Source of the DNA: Bradyrhizobium diazoefficiens USDA 110
Lineage (GTDB): Bacteria > Pseudomonadota > Alphaproteobacteria > Rhizobiales > Xanthobacteraceae
NCBI RefSeq assembly: GCF_000011365.1
Contig: NC_004463.1
Location: forward strand, 2,280,001-2,344,000
DNA length: 64,000 nt
Reading direction: 5' to 3'
Of the stretch, positions 18,150 through 26,610 are shown piece by piece. Under the pieces are notes generated by a model, which saw only the letters and a program-made list of their open reading frames with translations, had not been told where the DNA came from and did not search any database. Every line of letters starts with the position of its first letter. The stretch's first letter is position 1. Position numbers and translations under genes: made by a program.

Positions 18150-18480
18150 CGACCGCAAGCCGTCAGGCATGACTCTCAATTTCAGCTTCAATCATTGGAG
18201 CAAAGGCTCCGAGATCGGCGCGAGTTCTGCATTCGCGTTGTCGCTGTCCACGAATTCGGACATGCCCTCGGTTTTACGCATGAACAGAACCGCGACGATG
18301 CGCCGGAGGCGTGCCGTAACGAAAAAGCTTCCGGCTCGGTCGGCGATTATAAGGTCACCCAATACGATCTCGATTCAATAATGAACTATTGTAATCCAGC
18401 ATGGAACGGAAAGGACAACTCAGCCCACTCGATATCGCCGCCGTCAGGAAATTCTATCCCTCCCGACACTCGGTCTCTTA
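18150..18480 (+). pseudogene. Zinc metallopeptidase (HExxHxxGxxH type), frameshifted
   Basis: The frame containing VAVHEFGHALGFTHEQNR and the Met-turn DSIMNYC is a metzincin-like peptidase core. Upstream, the matching beta region (MTLNFSFNHWSK) is in another frame, with a break near 18200. Downstream, the expected end (GQLSPLDIAAVRKFYPS) is again in a different frame, with a break near 18405. At least two frameshifts therefore inactivate the gene. It is immediately followed by a trypsin-like peptidase gene, suggesting a former two-peptidase operon. Confidence 0.65.
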
Positions 18481-18486
18481 CTATCC

Positions 18487-19680
18487 ATGGGCGCGCCCGC
18501 GCTGGCCGATCGCGCGGCGGTGCAGATTGCTGCGCGCTACAATGTCAGGACGGTTCACGTCCAGTACGTTGGCGTGATGTACAACGACAAGCAGGAAGTC
18601 GGCGGCGGCTCCGGGCTGCTCATCGGCGACAGCCTCGTGCTGACCAACAGCCATGTGATCGGACGCGAGGAGAACTACAAGAGCTTCGACGTCAATGCCC
18701 GCCTCGGGTCGCGCAATGCGAATCCCATCAAGGTCACTGCGGTTCATCGCGACGATGCCAGGGACCTGGCTCTTCTGGAGCTGTCGCAGTCCGCCGGCAA
18801 TAGCCGTGGCGCCTCTCGTTGCCCGATGCCTGTGATCAACGACAACCAGCAGGCCCCGATCTATTTGCTAGGTTATCCTCTCGATCTGGATCTGAGCATT
18901 TCGAGCGGTCTGATCAGCAGCCAGACGAGCCCGAACGGCCGACGGCAGACCGACACAATCATGAATGTCGGCAACAGCGGCGGACCTGCATTCAACGAGT
19001 TCGGCGTGGCGGCATCGTCAAGTGGAACGAGGCGCAGGTTTCCGGTGTCAACTTCATCATTCCAGCGACCGTGATCACCGCAAGCCCGCTCTACAGCATG
19101 ATCGCAGCCCTACCACAACCCTCTGTCTGCTGGACGAAATGGGTTGACACGACGATCTTCTTTGAGAACTGGAGCAAGCTGAACTCCACGCATGTGCAGA
19201 CCCAAGCCAACGCTGGGGTGAAGATCCCCGAAATTCTTGCCGGAGCGATCCACACGATACTGCCCGAAGACCGCCGCCTTATCGTGAACGTGCCGGTATC
19301 ACAGCTTGACGAACCGAAGCAGATCGAGCGCTCCTATACGGTGGATAAAACCAAGGACGACCACCCCGTCGTCTTTGCAGAGCATACTGCAGACTATGCC
19401 GAGACGTTCCCTGCAGAGCCCGGCTATCGCATTGCAGGGTGCACGTGGCACGTCGAGACCGGAAACGGCGCCAGCAATATCGCTTGTGCGGTCAACGATA
19501 CCGGCGCGCAGGCTCGCTTCACCTACAAGCTCACGAGCGGACCTGCCGTCGACAGATACCGCGGATGGCTCGGCGCCACTGTCAACGTTTCCCAGATCCT
19601 TGCGACGCAGGTGCCGATCGATGGTCATGCTTTCCTTACCGGCCTGCGCTTCCAACGGGCTGCATCGGCTCGGCCCCGCT
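18487..19680 (+). pseudogene. Trypsin-like serine protease, frameshifted
   Basis: The catalytic triad is visible: His in VLTNSHVI, Asp in DDARDLALLEL and Ser in MNVGNSGGPAF. Just after the serine, near 19010, the frame shifts; the other frame continues with GGIVKWNEAQVSGVNFIIP and a long C-terminal domain to about 19680. One missing base would explain this. A signal-peptide-like stretch (LPTLGLLLSMGAPALA) is in frame upstream of 18487, so the original start was further 5'. Confidence 0.7.
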
Positions 19681-20115
19681 TTCCGGCAGGTTCAGGCGAT
19701 ACTCGTTGTCCTCTTCTGCGCGCTTGCGGCCGGTTGCGCCCACCAGGGTCCTGCTTCGCAGCCGGCGAAGCCGCATATCCACAAAGCACCACAGAAACAT
19801 GTGAGCGCGTTCAGGGGATATGGCTATCGCTACGACCCCGGCTATTACCATGATTTTCGGCGCTATCATGGTTATCGGACGTGGCGGCCCACCGCCGGCG
19901 AGGCGAGCGAGGAGGCACCTCCCGACAAGAGCACTACCGGGTCCGACGTTGTGGTCAACAAGTCAGTCTTATTGATCGAGGAACCGCAATTCACGCTTAA
20001 CACTGCACGCCATTTGCGGACCGCCATAAGACGCGAGGCGGCCACTGTGGTGCTTGTAGAGGTGGATGACCTCATCTTCGATAAATTGAGCCGCCTCTCT
20101 CAGATACGGTCGTAA
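19621..20115 (+). CDS. Putative lipoprotein
   Basis: A 164-residue frame with a hydrophobic segment ending in the lipobox LAAGC (ILVVLFCALAAGC) and then a Tyr/His/Arg-rich stretch (GYGYRYDPGYYHDF). It overlaps the 3' end of the broken protease in another frame. The last third looks less protein-like, so the true end may differ. Probably an outer-membrane or periplasmic lipoprotein of unknown role. Confidence 0.4.
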   Translation: MVMLSLPACASNGLHRLGPAFRQVQAILVVLFCALAAGCAHQGPASQPAKPHIHKAPQKHVSAFRGYGYRYDPGYYHDFRRYHGYRTWRPTAGEASEEAPPDKSTTGSDVVVNKSVLLIEEPQFTLNTARHLRTAIRREAATVVLVEVDDLIFDKLSRLSQIRS

Positions 20116-20762
20116 CGGGCAATAACCAGCTAGACGTTCCTCCGACCGAGCCGAGGGAAGCAGGCGCGTCTGCGCCAGAACTCTTCCGAGACGATGGGTG
20201 GTCACTGGGCGCTGAGACCTTGGGCTGCGGCTTTGAGGATGCGCGGGAAAGTGCGCCAGCCGCGTTCATGAGGAGGAACCGATCGGTGTAAGAGTAAACT
20301 GTTGCGGATGGCGAGACGGTAGATCCCTCACGCATGCTGGTGCAGGCAGATCCATATTGCATCCCAACTTCCTTAGCGTTGTAAGGCACGATAAAGCGCG
20401 GTGCTAACCAGCTATAATGTCGCGGCCATTACCCCAAGAAAGGACAGATCGTATGGGATTGCTCAAAAACGTACGAGCGGAGCATTCCTGGAAAGGCCCC
20501 CGGCCATGTGGCCGATCGAGACTCAGCATCTGCCGACGAGAACACTCCCCGGCCGCTCTAATGATTATTGTACCGCTACGAGCAGCTGCTGAACCTCTTG
20601 CGGCCTGTGAAGAACAGTTGTTGCTTTTCAAGTTGAGAGGCGCCGCATCGGGTTCATATTTTGACTGCGACGGGAACCTAGCTGCCGAATATTGCAGAGA
20701 GCGATTGAGCGCACAACCGCAGAGTTTCCATTGTGCGTGTCGTAGTCAATGTTGTCGCTTAT
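20116..20762. other. Region without a convincing gene
   Basis: About 650 bases with short overlapping frames only. A frame starting at 20453 (MGLLKNVRAEHSWKG) has no recognised motif. I see no RNA gene or mobile-element end. Confidence 0.45.
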
Positions 20763-21680
20763 CTAGACAGCTTGGTGGTCGCCCGTTATGCGCGTTACGC
20801 TACTCCGACCATCGATGCTGACTGGCACCTCACCGGCGACGGTTGCGCGATGAACGAGGCGATGTTGGTCGCCGTAGTCATTCACTGCATAATGTTGTGT
20901 AGCGCGATTGTCCCAGATCGCTACATCACCATCCCTCCAACTCCAACGCACAGTGTTTTCGAGCGCAGTGATATGAGACTGAAACAAATCGAACAGCTTC
21001 TGGCCATCGTATTTCGGCAGGCCAACGAAGTTTTGCACCAGAGCGCCGAGCACGAGCGTGCGTTCGCCAGTCTCCGGGTGCACGCGCACAACGGGATGCT
21101 CAGTCCGATAGATTGTTTTAGTGAAGACTTCGTCCAAGTGCTTCTTGTCGAGCTCGCTGACGCGGGCAAGTATTGCGTAGTCAAAGGCATTACTGTGAAC
21201 GGCCCATAGCCTGTCTGCAAGCCCTTGGAGCGGCGGCGCTAGGTCGAGGTAGGCCGAGGCGGTGTTTGACCAGACCGTATCGCCACCGAAAGGTGGCATC
21301 ACAATGCCTCGCAGCACGGCGATCTTAGGGTAGGCATCGACGAAGGTTCCATCAGTGTGCCAGAGATCCGCCCGGCTACCTGCACGGGTGGAATCAAGCT
21401 CGATGATCGACGCTGTTCCCTTGATCGCACCGAGCGTTGGATGAGGTGTCAACTCTCCGAAACGAATGGCAAAGCTCTCCTGCTCCGCATCATCGAGGTG
21501 GAGCTGGCCGCGAAAGAAGATGACCTTGTGCTCCAAAAGCAGCCCATTGATCGAGGCAATCGTCTGCTCCGGTAAATCGCCTGACAGTTTGACATTTCGG
21601 ATTTCTGCGCCGATGCGCACTGCGCGTTTAATGACATCGGCGCGAGGAATGACATTGTCCGACAAGATCATTGCAGTCAT
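20763..21680 (-). CDS. TauD/TfdA-family 2-oxoglutarate-dependent dioxygenase
   Basis: A 305-residue Fe(II)/2-oxoglutarate oxygenase. The iron ligands are visible: His-x-Asp in DLWHTDGTF, and the distal His in NRATQHYAVNDYGDQHRLVHR, which also supplies the Arg that binds 2-oxoglutarate. Members oxidise sulfonates, sulfate esters or aryloxy acids; the substrate here is not predictable. The length is normal and the frame intact. Neighbouring genes are degraded, so no pathway context survives. Confidence 0.88.
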   Translation of the reverse strand: MTAMILSDNVIPRADVIKRAVRIGAEIRNVKLSGDLPEQTIASINGLLLEHKVIFFRGQLHLDDAEQESFAIRFGELTPHPTLGAIKGTASIIELDSTRAGSRADLWHTDGTFVDAYPKIAVLRGIVMPPFGGDTVWSNTASAYLDLAPPLQGLADRLWAVHSNAFDYAILARVSELDKKHLDEVFTKTIYRTEHPVVRVHPETGERTLVLGALVQNFVGLPKYDGQKLFDLFQSHITALENTVRWSWRDGDVAIWDNRATQHYAVNDYGDQHRLVHRATVAGEVPVSIDGRSSVTRITGDHQAV

Positions 21681-22109
21681 GGTCCCATCTTGCGTAGCCC
21701 CTAGGCCACACTATCCGCTCGACCAGGCAGACCAGCGCGAGCGGCGACCGCTAGCTGGATCCGTCATCATCTATGGGTAGCGAGTGGCTCCCGTTGAACT
21801 CACGCGACTTCGAAAAGGTTACCGCAGCATCCGCTTCATCGAATATTGAACAAATCCCTAGTTCGATCAATTGCTAGCAGTGGTAGTTGACCGCGGCGAA
21901 AGCGTTGTATTTCGCTGAGCGTTTGCTCTTGCGTCCGCTGCCCGATGAATAGGAATCTGTTCGAATGCACGGCCACTGACACCGAAGCGATAAGAGGTCC
22001 CCTAAGAGCTGCCCGTTCCTCGCCGCAAAACGTCGATAGAACGGCAGCGTCCGGAGAACGCCGGCCGAGGTTCGGGCCATTGACGGGGGCGGTCTTCGCA
22101 GCCGCGGCG
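21681..22109. other. Degraded sequence downstream of the PIWI-like remnant
   Basis: About 430 bases. Minus-strand frames here continue from the PIWI-like remnant but show no motif I can assign (one ends KYNAFAAVNYHC near 21875). No intact gene is seen. Confidence 0.4.
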
Positions 22110-22490
22110 TTCGATGCCTTCGCCGGTATGAGGGAACATCTGCGCGCCACAGCACGCCTCCTTCGCTTCGACCGGGTTGTTTGTACGCTTGAAGACGAGG
22201 CCTGTGTAGCAGACGCCATCCCGGATGTCGGCAAGAGACCACGGCTTCTCGCCCGCTTTGTAATAGACACCAGTCGTGAGATTCCACGCGACGGTGCGTC
22301 ATCCTGCATCTTGCGGGAAAGCTCGCCCTTGCTGTTGAGGTATTCGCGCGGGGCAATGGCGGTCTGCGCACGAGCTGGGTGATCGCCTCGCAGCCAAGTA
22401 GCCTGGCCCTGAGCTGGTTGTGGAAATGGTTTTCGAGCAAGTGCTTCTCCGCGGCCACATTGGCGTCGTCGAAGAAGACGCCTTGGCGCT
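22110..22490 (-). pseudogene. PIWI/Argonaute-like gene remnant
   Basis: Three minus-strand frames read in turn give one conserved-looking stretch: GVFFDDANVAAEKHLLEN and FHNQLRARLLGCEAITQ (first frame), then ARAQTAIAPREYLNSKGEL (second), then VAWNLTTGVYYKAGEKPWSL, RDGVCYTGLVFKR and ACCGAQMF (third). The pattern of WN-L-T-YYKAG-PW-L, GVCY-GLVFK and ACC-AQMF resembles the PIWI domain of prokaryotic Argonautes. At least two frameshifts and missing ends make it non-functional. The identification is from memory of the family. Confidence 0.5.
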
Positions 22491-22775
22491 GTACCGCTAT
22501 TTGGAGAAGAAGCCTATATCGCCCTGCGGTGCCAGGATCTGATGTTCGGTAATCCATCCGAGTATCTGGCGAAGACGGCGGAAGTGCTTTCGATCCAGCT
22601 CAAGCCCGATCTTGTCGCGACCGACGTTGAAATGAAGGCTTCGCGTGAGTTTCTGATCCACAACGGCGGCCTGATCAATCAGCTCTACCTCGACGAGGCC
22701 GGCCGCAAGCTCGGGGCAAAATCAATGAAGAACTCGATATCTACGAAGATTTTTCGCAGACGTAGTCAGGAACGC
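22490..22775 (+). pseudogene. HEPN-like helical protein fragment
   Basis: The frame from about 22490 reads EEAYIALRCQDLMFGN, then AKTAEVLSIQLKPDLVATDV and ASREFLIHNGGLINQLYLDE; after a one-base break near 22720 it ends in KINEELDIYEDFSQT at 22775. REFLIH fits the Rx4H ribonuclease motif of HEPN domains, and the rest is helical. The N-terminus is missing at the junction with the PIWI-like remnant. The assignment is tentative. Confidence 0.35.
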
Positions 22776-23061
22776 CAAAATGTTATCCGGCGCTATCCAA
22801 GAGAGACCGAGCAGAAATATCGATGAAGACCCAACTCACAGAGTGTCGCCGGATCGGTAGTGTTCTTTCCGTACGCGGACAATGTGACCTAGCTTACTCG
22901 CGATATTGATTGTGAGCGTCCAAACCCCTCGGACAGTAGGGCGTAAGCCGTCCTTCAGTCCGCTGCTGCCGCATCGACGGCGACCAGTCATGTGCCGAGG
23001 GAACCGATCTAACTGTCGAGTTTCCCAAGATAGCGCGCCGCGCCGAGGCGCATCATCGTCA

Positions 23062-23610
23062 TCAGCGTTGGCTGATCGCATGGCGATCGTGAGGCATCGT
23101 TGGAAGGGGAGAGCGGCTCCCAGCGCGCCAACGGGCCGCGCCGGATCGACAATTCGCTTCCCGCATGCGAGCGAAGGCGGTCTCCCGCGTCATGGTGGCG
23201 ATCTCCGCGGGGGTCAGGCCGAACATCTCCTCGGGCGGCGTCGCCCAGGTCTGCGCACGGATCGGCGAGGGCATGCCCATCCGGGCAAGGAAGCCGTCGA
23301 ACTTGCGAAGGTCCATGTCTGTCTGCCTTTGAAGTTCGCGCGCCGACATGCGCGAGGCGCCGTCATTCGCAAAGGTTGACATGTGCACGCCGATGACATC
23401 GCCATCCCGCGTGAAGCCGCTCGCCCAGATGAAGAAACTGGCGCAGAGGCAGGTAAAGCCGTCGGGGTCCGCGAGGCCGTCGCCTTCCGGGCGCACCTTG
23501 TCCTGCGTGGCTTGCTTAAAGATGCAATGGGGCTGGCTCGCGTTGCTTGTCGCGGAAGGGGGCACGCACTTCGCTCCGCAAGATCCGGATCTGCTCGCCG
23601 ATATCATCAC
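23062..23610 (-). CDS. Hypothetical protein, probably a fragment
   Basis: A 182-codon frame whose middle (ARELQRQTDMDLRKFDGFLA, then TWATPPEEMFGLTPAEIATM) looks protein-like, whereas both ends look like noise. An internal ATG at 23382 is a possible start. It lies upstream of the traG remnant on the opposite strand. No family recognised. Confidence 0.3.
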   Translation of the reverse strand: MMISASRSGSCGAKCVPPSATSNASQPHCIFKQATQDKVRPEGDGLADPDGFTCLCASFFIWASGFTRDGDVIGVHMSTFANDGASRMSARELQRQTDMDLRKFDGFLARMGMPSPIRAQTWATPPEEMFGLTPAEIATMTRETAFARMREANCRSGAARWRAGSRSPLPTMPHDRHAISQR

Positions 23611-23787
23611 CGGCGTCGCCGATGCCGCCCGACGAAGAGCTCGTCACGACCTGGAGGAGATATCCCGATCGAACATAGGGCGTTACCGGCGCGCGGAAGC
23701 GCTGCCCATCATGCTGCCCTACTTCATCGCAGAAATTTGACGTAGAAAAGCTCGCGCTGGGGATCCGCAATCGCGTGCATCGTTAGA

Positions 23788-24760
23788 TATCTTCGCCATG
23801 ATGGGCGGGAGTATGTCCTGTTCTTCGTTCCCACGAGATCGGGCAAGGGTGTCGGCCTCGTTATCCCTTCGCTCCCGACCTGGCCGGGCTCGGCGATCGT
23901 TCGTCAAGGACGAGAACTGACAGCTCACCGCTGGCTTCCGTAGCCAGCGCGGTCGCGTCCTTCTCTTCGATCCGACCAATGCAAAATCGTCGGCCTATAA
24001 CCCGTTGCTCGAGGTCCGCCGCGGCGAGTGGGAGGTGCGCGACGTCCAGAACATCGCCGACATCCTGGTCGACCAGGAGGGTAGCCTGGAGGAGCCGAAC
24101 TACTGGGAGAAGACCAGCCACGCCCTCCTGGTTGGTGCCATCCTCCACGTCCTCTATCCCGAGGAAACAAAACCCACGCCGGCGTCGCAGCCTTCCTGTC
24201 CGATCCGAAGCGGCCGATCGAGACGACGTTCGCCGCGATGATGCGAACGGCGCATCTCAGCGAAGGCGGCGTCCATCCCGTCGTCGCTTCCGCTGCCCGC
24301 CAGCTGCTGAACAAATGCGGTAACGAACGCTGGGCGTCCTGAGTATCGCGATGTCGTTCCTGGGCCTCCACCGAGACCCCGTCGTGACGGAGGTGACACG
24401 GCGCCGCGACTGGCGGATTATCGACATCGTCGGCGGGGATCGGCCAACCACGCTTTACCTTGTCGTGCCGCCCTCGGACATCAACCGCACCAAGCCACTC
24501 ATCCGTCTGATTCTCAATCAGCTCGGCCGCCGCTTGACGGAAGATCTGCAGGCCAAGGCCGGCCGACGCCGCTTTCTCCTGATGCTTGACGAATTCCCGG
24601 CGCTCGGCGGCTCGATTTCTTCCAGTCCGCGCTGGCGTTCATGGCCGGCTACGGCATCAAGAGTTTCCTGATCGCTCAGTCGCTGGACCAGATCGAGAAG
24701 GCATATGGGCCCAACACTCGATCCTCGACAACTGTCACGTCCGAATCGGGATACCGCGCT
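23788..24760 (+). pseudogene. traG: TraG/VirD4-type conjugative coupling protein, degraded
   Basis: Successive frames give a nearly continuous TraG sequence: YLRHDGREYVLFFVPTRSGK (Walker A at about 23830), LLEVRRGEWEVRDVQNIADI, HALLVGAILHVLYPEE, FLSDPKRPIETTFAAMM, AMSFLGLHRDPVVTEVTRR, RPTTLYLVVPPSDINRTK and FLLMLDEFPALGG (Walker B, about 24580), ending after SILDNCHVR near 24755. At least four frameshifts interrupt it, and both ends are missing. It is the ATPase that brings DNA to a type IV secretion channel, so this is debris of an integrative conjugative element. Confidence 0.75.
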
Positions 24761-25071
24761 TGACATGCCGGTAGCGCATAATTTCGAAACGGCGGAACAA
24801 CCCGACATCATGCTCGGAGGTAATGGTCTCAAAAATGCGAAGCATCTCTTGCGGGGCGGCCGCCGGCGTCTCGCCTTTTTGGAGCAACGCAGGTGCATAC
24901 TGAAGGTTCATCAAGACGACGTCGGCGTAGACGAGCACTCACGGTGTTGGTTTTCAGCCATGGATCCGCGCGCTCCGAATTCCGCATGTGTATGTCCGAT
25001 TGCCGCCGCAATGTCGTAAATCCGACAAGAGCTGCCGGGGCGATTCCGCACGAAATGCCGTAGGTGGGCAT
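24735..25071 (-). pseudogene. Hypothetical protein, frameshifted
   Basis: An ATG at 25071 opens MPTYGISCGIAPAALVGFTT and onward; near 24940 the coding-like sequence moves to another frame (LVYADVVLMNLQYAPALL, then EMLRIFETITSEHDVGLFRR) and ends at 24735. The product is not recognised. It runs opposite to the operon that follows, and its 5' end overlaps the NifA site. Confidence 0.3.
25012..25027 (+). promoter_or_regulatory. NifA upstream activator sequence
   Basis: TGT-N10-ACA, the NifA consensus, with extra dyad symmetry (TGTCG and CGACA around six bases). Its centre is about 120 bp upstream of the start expected from the -24/-12 promoter at 25112, the normal distance for NifA activation through looping. 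Confidence 0.75.
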
Positions 25072-25111
25072 GTTCTTCTCGTCCAACAAGGCGCAGTCGA
25101 GATTTTGTGGG

Positions 25112-25127
25112 TGGCACGGCGGTTGCT
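25112..25127 (+). promoter_or_regulatory. Sigma54 (-24/-12) promoter of the hydrazine-type operon
   Basis: TGGCAC-GGCGG-TTGCT matches the RpoN consensus TGGCAC-N5-TTGCW at every fixed position. Transcription would start near 25139, leaving a leader of about 146 nt before the first gene. It points toward the N-monooxygenase gene. Confidence 0.8.
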
Positions 25128-25284
25128 ATTGAGCAGACGGACCACTGCCGCGGCTACAGGCCAAGCCGCTGCCCCATCCCAAGTCACACAAACGTGCTTC
25201 AGTAATCAATCGACGTACCCAGACCCGGACAGAATTTACGCGAGCGCCAACGACAAGAACTTACACGAGTTCAAGGAGGCTTCT

Positions 25285-26610
25285 GTGGAAATGCTGGATG
25301 TCATCGGAATTGGGATCGGCCCATTTAACCTCAGTCTTGCAGCGCTTATTGAACCTACTCCGCTCCGCGCACTTTTCCTGGAGAAGCGAGACGCACTTGT
25401 CTGGCATCCGGGCCTTGCGCTGCCGAACAGCCGCCTACAGGTGTCGCCGCTTAAGGATTGCGTGACCCTGGTCGATCCTACTAGTCCATATTCATTCCTC
25501 AACTATTTGGCGCTGCATGGTCGGCTCTACAGCTTTGTCAACAAGCGCAATGCTTCAACATCGCGGCAGGAGTTTATTGAGTACTACCGGTGGGTCGCAG
25601 GGCGACTCAAGACGCTGCGCTTTTCCGAGGTCGTCAATGATGTTATTCCCTTTAGGGACGGCTACCGCATCAGCACGAATACAACCACATACTTAGCGCG
25701 CGCTGTTGTTGTTGGTGTTGGCGTAGAGCCCAAAATCCCCGCCTGTGCCAGATCTTTGCTATGTGGCACTCTCTACCATGCAGCTGACTATCTCGAGCGG
25801 CCGCTACCGCAAGCAGCCGAGCATGTGCTCGTTGTGGGAGGCGGTCAGAGTGGCGCTGAGATTACCGAGGACATTCTTACTCGTTCTGTATCCACCCAGA
25901 TCACGTGGTCAACGTCGCGTTCGAACTTTTTTGCCATCGACGACAACAGCTTCGTGAATGAAGCTTATACGCCCGCGTATAGCCGTCGCTTTCACGCTCT
26001 ACCGCTTCAGCAACGCCGCGATATAGTCGAGGGCGAGATGCTTACGAGCGATGGCATTTCCGTCGACTTGTGCAACCGCTTATATGAAATGCTGTACGAA
26101 CGCAGCGTGGATGGCACGCTGTCCGACCGTTTTCGTGTGTTGCCCAGCGTAGTCGTGAAAGGCATCACCTCCCACAAAATGGGTTGGCGAGTAGATCTAG
26201 ATGAGATCGCAACGCAGCGAAATAGCTGCATTCTAGTCGATCGTATAGTGCTTGCTACTGGTTTCCAGCCGCGTACGCCGCCCTTCTTGGAGGCCCTGCT
26301 CGAGGGAGCATGTATGGAAGATGGCCTGCCAGTACTTGGCCCGGACTATGCAGTCCGCTTCGGTCGGCCCGTGCCAGGACCAATATATCTACAAAATCAA
26401 AGCCGCGTGCAGCACGGATTGCAGAGCGCCAATCTATCTTTGGTCGCGTACCGTAACAGCCAAATTATCAATAGCCTCCTCGGCCGACCGTTCTATTTGA
26501 ATACATCCGGTAGGCAGATGATTCAGGTTTACGCAACTTCGGACGCGTCTGAACGAGACGCCGGTGTGGTGGCGATGCGATCGACCCGACAGGTATCGGG
26601 TGGCACATGA
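25285..26610 (+). CDS. L-lysine/L-ornithine N-monooxygenase
   Basis: A 441-residue flavoprotein of the SidA/IucD/PvdA family, which hydroxylates a side-chain amine using FAD, NADPH and O2. FAD-binding DVIGIGIGPFNLSLA is at the N-terminus, NADPH-binding VLVVGGGQSGAEI at about residue 190, and the LATGFQP motif near residue 330. AAGGAGG lies 5 nt before GTG 25285 and 11 nt before ATG 25291; either could be the start. It is first in a six-gene operon that lacks siderophore ligases. With the cupin and MetRS-like genes downstream, the likely role is making N-hydroxylysine (or ornithine) for N-N bond formation. This pathway role is inference. Confidence 0.9.
   Translation: MEMLDVIGIGIGPFNLSLAALIEPTPLRALFLEKRDALVWHPGLALPNSRLQVSPLKDCVTLVDPTSPYSFLNYLALHGRLYSFVNKRNASTSRQEFIEYYRWVAGRLKTLRFSEVVNDVIPFRDGYRISTNTTTYLARAVVVGVGVEPKIPACARSLLCGTLYHAADYLERPLPQAAEHVLVVGGGQSGAEITEDILTRSVSTQITWSTSRSNFFAIDDNSFVNEAYTPAYSRRFHALPLQQRRDIVEGEMLTSDGISVDLCNRLYEMLYERSVDGTLSDRFRVLPSVVVKGITSHKMGWRVDLDEIATQRNSCILVDRIVLATGFQPRTPPFLEALLEGACMEDGLPVLGPDYAVRFGRPVPGPIYLQNQSRVQHGLQSANLSLVAYRNSQIINSLLGRPFYLNTSGRQMIQVYATSDASERDAGVVAMRSTRQVSGGT

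Noticed and set aside
21874..22557. 227-codon minus-strand frame as an intact protein
   Set aside because: The conserved PIWI-like blocks lie in three frames; this frame holds only one of them in sense.
24988..25284. Upstream extension of the N-monooxygenase frame to 24988
   Set aside because: It would overlap the NifA site and sigma54 promoter; AAGGAGG directly before 25285 and the FAD motif position fix the start there.
25285..26610. Siderophore biosynthesis by the lysine/ornithine N-monooxygenase
   Set aside because: No NRPS, IucA/IucC-type synthetase or acetyl/formyl transferase is in the operon, whereas a cupin and MetRS-like ligase are; N-N bond formation explains the set better.
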